A DNA stretch of 12,869 bases from Pelomonas sp052436255 (GTDB lineage Bacteria; Pseudomonadota; Gammaproteobacteria; Burkholderiales; Burkholderiaceae_C). Below the pieces are notes generated by a model that was not told where the DNA came from, ran no database searches, and saw only the letters and a program-made list of their open reading frames with translations. The position numbers were made by a program, and so were the translations under genes. Of the stretch, positions 11,215-12,869 are shown piece by piece (positions within the stretch are counted from its first letter, which is position 1; the number at the start of each line of letters is the position of its first letter). The stretch covers positions 1 to 12,869 of the forward strand of contig JBQVNP010000148.1 in the NCBI GenBank assembly GCA_052436255.1, in the 5' to 3' direction.

Positions 11215-11979
11215 TCAGCGGTGTGCCGGCGACAGCGGACAGGCGCCGCAGTAGCCCTCGCGGGGCAGCAGGTGGAAGAGGCAGCACTGGCGGTGCAGCC
11301 TCATGGTCCGGTCGTGGCCGTCGAATTGCACGCGGACCTCGCGCTGCGGGCCGGGCAGGGGGTTGGTCCATGCCGCTCCGGTCGCGGCGCTGCCGGCCGG
11401 CCAGTCGGAGTCGTGCAGCAGATGCCGCCTGTCGTCGGCGATGGGCGGCGATCCTCCGGTCAGTGCAAGAGCCTGGTCGAGCACAGGCTCGAGATTGCGC
11501 GCCGTGTTGCTCCACAGGATCTTGGCGGGGAGGCCCGACAGGTAGCTCAACGCGGAGAACAGCGGCTCCAGGTGGTGTCGCAGCAGCGCCGAATAGCGCT
11601 CCGCGGTGGTCATGCCGCGCTGCGGCCGGCCGAGTTCGCGGATGTGGAAGCTCACCGGGCGGGCGTTGGGGTCGAGGCGCACCCAGACCTGCTCCGCGGC
11701 AGCGGGGAATCCGTGTTGCAGCACGCTGGCGGCGGCCGCGACCGGCGGCAGAAGCATGCCGAGATAGTCCAGGCTCCAGGCCGACGCCACCGCGCGCAGA
11801 TCCTCGCCTTCGACCCCCAGGTGCGACGCGTGCAGGCGAAGCACGCGGCCCAGCAATTCGGGCGACTGCACCAGGTCGGCAACGCGCACCGCGCCCGCGG
11901 GCGGTTGCGGCGCACACTGCAGCGCCTCGCCGTGCGGCGCCAGTTCGCCCTGGAACAGGGGCTCCAGCATGGCGATCAT
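11215..11979 (-). CDS. fhuF: FhuF-type siderophore-iron reductase
   Basis: 254 residues. The C-terminal signature is a Cys-Cys pair (232-233), ten residues, then Cys-x2-Cys (244, 247), the unusual 2Fe-2S ligand set of FhuF. Upstream, ILWSNTARNLEPVLD (154-168) matches the conserved central segment of the family. FhuF proteins act in the cytoplasm or at the inner membrane face, reducing Fe(III) in hydroxamate siderophores so the iron is released. The start is uncertain: ATG 11979 gives MIAMLEPLFQGELAPHG, matching the family N-terminus, but no clear Shine-Dalgarno precedes it, and ATG 11970 is a second possibility. It is first in the minus-strand biosynthesis group and divergent from the ABC transporter, with a promoter-like motif about 60 bases upstream. 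Confidence 0.88.
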   Translation of the reverse strand: MIAMLEPLFQGELAPHGEALQCAPQPPAGAVRVADLVQSPELLGRVLRLHASHLGVEGEDLRAVASAWSLDYLGMLLPPVAAAASVLQHGFPAAAEQVWVRLDPNARPVSFHIRELGRPQRGMTTAERYSALLRHHLEPLFSALSYLSGLPAKILWSNTARNLEPVLDQALALTGGSPPIADDRRHLLHDSDWPAGSAATGAAWTNPLPGPQREVRVQFDGHDRTMRLHRQCCLFHLLPREGYCGACPLSPAHR

Positions 11980-12040
11980 GGCGCCGTCGGGCAGAAGGGG
12001 TCGCCGGTGATGCGGCGGTTTGCAGGGGGCATGAAGCTAG

Positions 12041-12069
12041 GACGGATGAGTCGCGCAGGTGTTCATGCC
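12041..12069 (-). promoter_or_regulatory. Candidate ECF-type promoter for the fhuF-pvdF-pvdA group
   Basis: Minus strand GGCATGAACA (12069-12060) and CGTC (12044-12041), with exactly 16 bases between GAAC and CGTC. This would start transcription near 12034 and leave a leader of about 55 bases before the fhuF-like ATG. It is the mirror copy of the motif at 12086-12114. Confidence 0.55.
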
Positions 12070-12104
12070 GCGATGCATGAGCTGTGGCATGAACATTTGC
12101 GCGA
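12051..12104. repeat. 19-bp inverted repeat in the divergent fhuF/ABC region
   Basis: Arms 12051-12069 and 12086-12104 match at 17 of 19 positions (7 bp, a 2-base difference, then 10 bp) around a 16-base centre containing ATGCAT. Each arm carries the -35-like GCATGAACA block plus TGCGCGA of one divergent promoter-like motif. As plus-strand RNA the two differing positions and three inner positions could also pair (with G-U), giving a continuous 22-bp stem with a 10-base loop. Confidence 0.8.
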
Positions 12105-12114
12105 GCCGCCCGTC
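12086..12114 (+). promoter_or_regulatory. Candidate ECF-type promoter for the ABC exporter
   Basis: Plus strand GGCATGAACA (12086-12095) and CGTC (12111-12114), with exactly 16 bases between GAAC and CGTC. Predicted transcription start is near 12121, leaving a leader of about 130 bases before ATG 12252, in which I see no further clear signal. Confidence 0.5.
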
Positions 12115-12251
12115 AAGTGGGGTACAGGCGGTCCGCTGCCGTCCGCAGCCCTGCCGGCGCGGCGGAGCCGCATCATCCGTTTCGTGTCCGGCGGCTGGGT
12201 TCGCTCCCCGCCGCCGGACTCCAGTCGCCTGCGGGCGGAAAGAGTTCTTGC

Positions 12252-12869
12252 ATGACAACTGCCCCCCGTCCCGACGGTGAGTTCGCACGCCTGCTCAAGC
12301 CGTTCCTGCCGTGGATCCTGCTGTCTGCGGTCATGGGCATCGGCGCCGGCGCGGCCACGGTCGCGCTGCTGAGCACCATCAACCAGGTGCTCAACCGGGA
12401 AGGCGGCCTTTCGGGCGGCCTGCTGCTGACGTTCATCGGGTTGTGCGCGGTGGCGCTTTTCGGGCGCATGGTGTCCGATGTCTCGACCAACTTCGTCGGC
12501 CAGCGGGTGGTCGCGCAGGTTCGCAAGAGCCTGGCGCAGAAGATTCTCTCGGCGCCCATCGATGCGCTGGAGCGCTACCGCACCCACCGGCTGATGCCGG
12601 TGCTGTCCCAGGACGTGGACATGGTCAGCGACGTGGCGTTCGCACTCTCCGCGACCTTGATTGCCTGCGTTACCGCGCTCGGCTGCCTGGCCTATCTGGC
12701 CTACCTGTCGCTGCCGCTGTTCGGCGTGCTCGTGGTGGCGCTGGCGATCGGCGCGACGGTGCAGGCCATGGCGCAGATCCGCGGCGTGGAGGGCTTCTGG
12801 AAGGCGCGCGAGCATGAAGACCAGCTGCACAAGGCCTATCGCGCGATCAGCAGGAAGAACAGGCCCGAG
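12252..12869 (+). CDS. Cyclic-peptide/siderophore ABC exporter (PvdE/SyrD type), 5' part
   Basis: 206 residues are visible and the gene continues past the window; only the membrane half is present, so the ATP-binding Walker motifs cannot be checked. Hydrophobic segments lie at about 18-40 (FLPWILLSAVMGIGAG onward), about 56-75, and a long pair at about 130-175. The segment LLSTINQVLN after the first helix and the charged stretch VRKSLAQKILSAPIDALERYR resemble the transmembrane domain of the cyclic-peptide ABC transporter family. In pyoverdine producers this protein moves the precursor peptide to the periplasm. ATG 12252 is preceded by a weak purine-rich site (GGAAAGAG, 12237-12244). It is divergent from the fhuF-like gene across 272 bases that contain the paired promoter-like motifs. 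A multidrug exporter is less likely given the siderophore setting. Confidence 0.85.
   Translation, partial: MTTAPRPDGEFARLLKPFLPWILLSAVMGIGAGAATVALLSTINQVLNREGGLSGGLLLTFIGLCAVALFGRMVSDVSTNFVGQRVVAQVRKSLAQKILSAPIDALERYRTHRLMPVLSQDVDMVSDVAFALSATLIACVTALGCLAYLAYLSLPLFGVLVVALAIGATVQAMAQIRGVEGFWKAREHEDQLHKAYRAISRKNRPE

Noticed and set aside
11162..11917. Upstream extension of the formyltransferase reading frame to a 530-residue protein
   Set aside because: The extension is arginine/proline-rich shadow of the fhuF-like gene; the PvdF family N-terminus starts exactly at ATG 11161.
12051..12104. Reading the inverted repeat as an RNA hairpin (riboswitch or leader element) of the ABC gene
   Set aside because: Plus-strand RNA would pair as 22 bp, but if the proposed promoter at 12086-12114 is right, the hairpin lies upstream of the transcript. 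The paired divergent promoter reading explains the same bases better. Kept only as an alternative.
11206..12255. A 349-codon plus-strand open frame opposite fhuF and across the divergent region
   Set aside because: Antisense to the FhuF Cys motif region, no recognisable domain; it would also run through the promoter region and overlap the ABC start.
12840..12869. Possible frameshift at the end of the ABC gene, where the last residues look less family-like
   Set aside because: Only about ten residues are visible past the last recognisable segment and the frame stays open to the window edge, so there is no real evidence of a break.

Overview
The window is part of a peptide siderophore locus from a high-GC proteobacterium. 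Codon use, the strongly GC-rich third positions and the particular mix of enzymes fit Burkholderiales, most likely a Comamonadaceae-type organism such as Variovorax or Acidovorax. That placement is inference from the sequence alone. No RNA genes, insertion sequences or CRISPR arrays are visible.

Layout: (1) 2-2167, plus strand: the 3' end of a large non-ribosomal peptide synthetase (NRPS) whose last module is C-A-PCP, with an adenylation pocket matching the threonine code. (2) 2167-6297, plus strand: a translationally coupled terminal NRPS, C-A-PCP-TE, with an acidic adenylation pocket suggesting a basic residue (Lys/Orn-like). (3) 6298-6384: GC-rich hairpins between convergent genes. (4) 8766-6385, minus strand: a TonB-dependent ferric-siderophore receptor of the transducer type, with an N-terminal STN signalling domain. 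(5) 11979-8931, minus strand, in transcription order: a FhuF-type ferric-siderophore reductase, a PvdF-like N5-hydroxyornithine formyltransferase and a PvdA-like ornithine N5-monooxygenase. (6) 12252-12869, plus strand: the 5' part of a PvdE/SyrD-type cyclic-peptide ABC exporter, running off the window.

How it works together: PvdA-like and PvdF-like enzymes make N5-formyl-N5-hydroxyornithine, the NRPSs assemble and release the peptide, and the ABC protein moves product or precursor out of the cytoplasm. The TonB receptor recaptures the ferric complex and FhuF reduces the iron. The acyl/N-terminal modules, any aspartate beta-hydroxylase, MbtH protein, sigma factor and anti-sigma factor would have to lie outside the window.

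The most notable regulatory signal is a repeated two-block promoter-like motif, GCATGAACA-N15-CGTC, which looks like an ECF sigma factor promoter (-35 GAAC, 16-bp spacer, -10 CGTC). It occurs three times: back-to-back in the fhuF/ABC divergent region, where the two copies form a long inverted repeat, and once over the stop codon of the formyltransferase, upstream of the monooxygenase. Together with the STN domain of the receptor, this suggests that a dedicated ECF sigma factor drives the locus.
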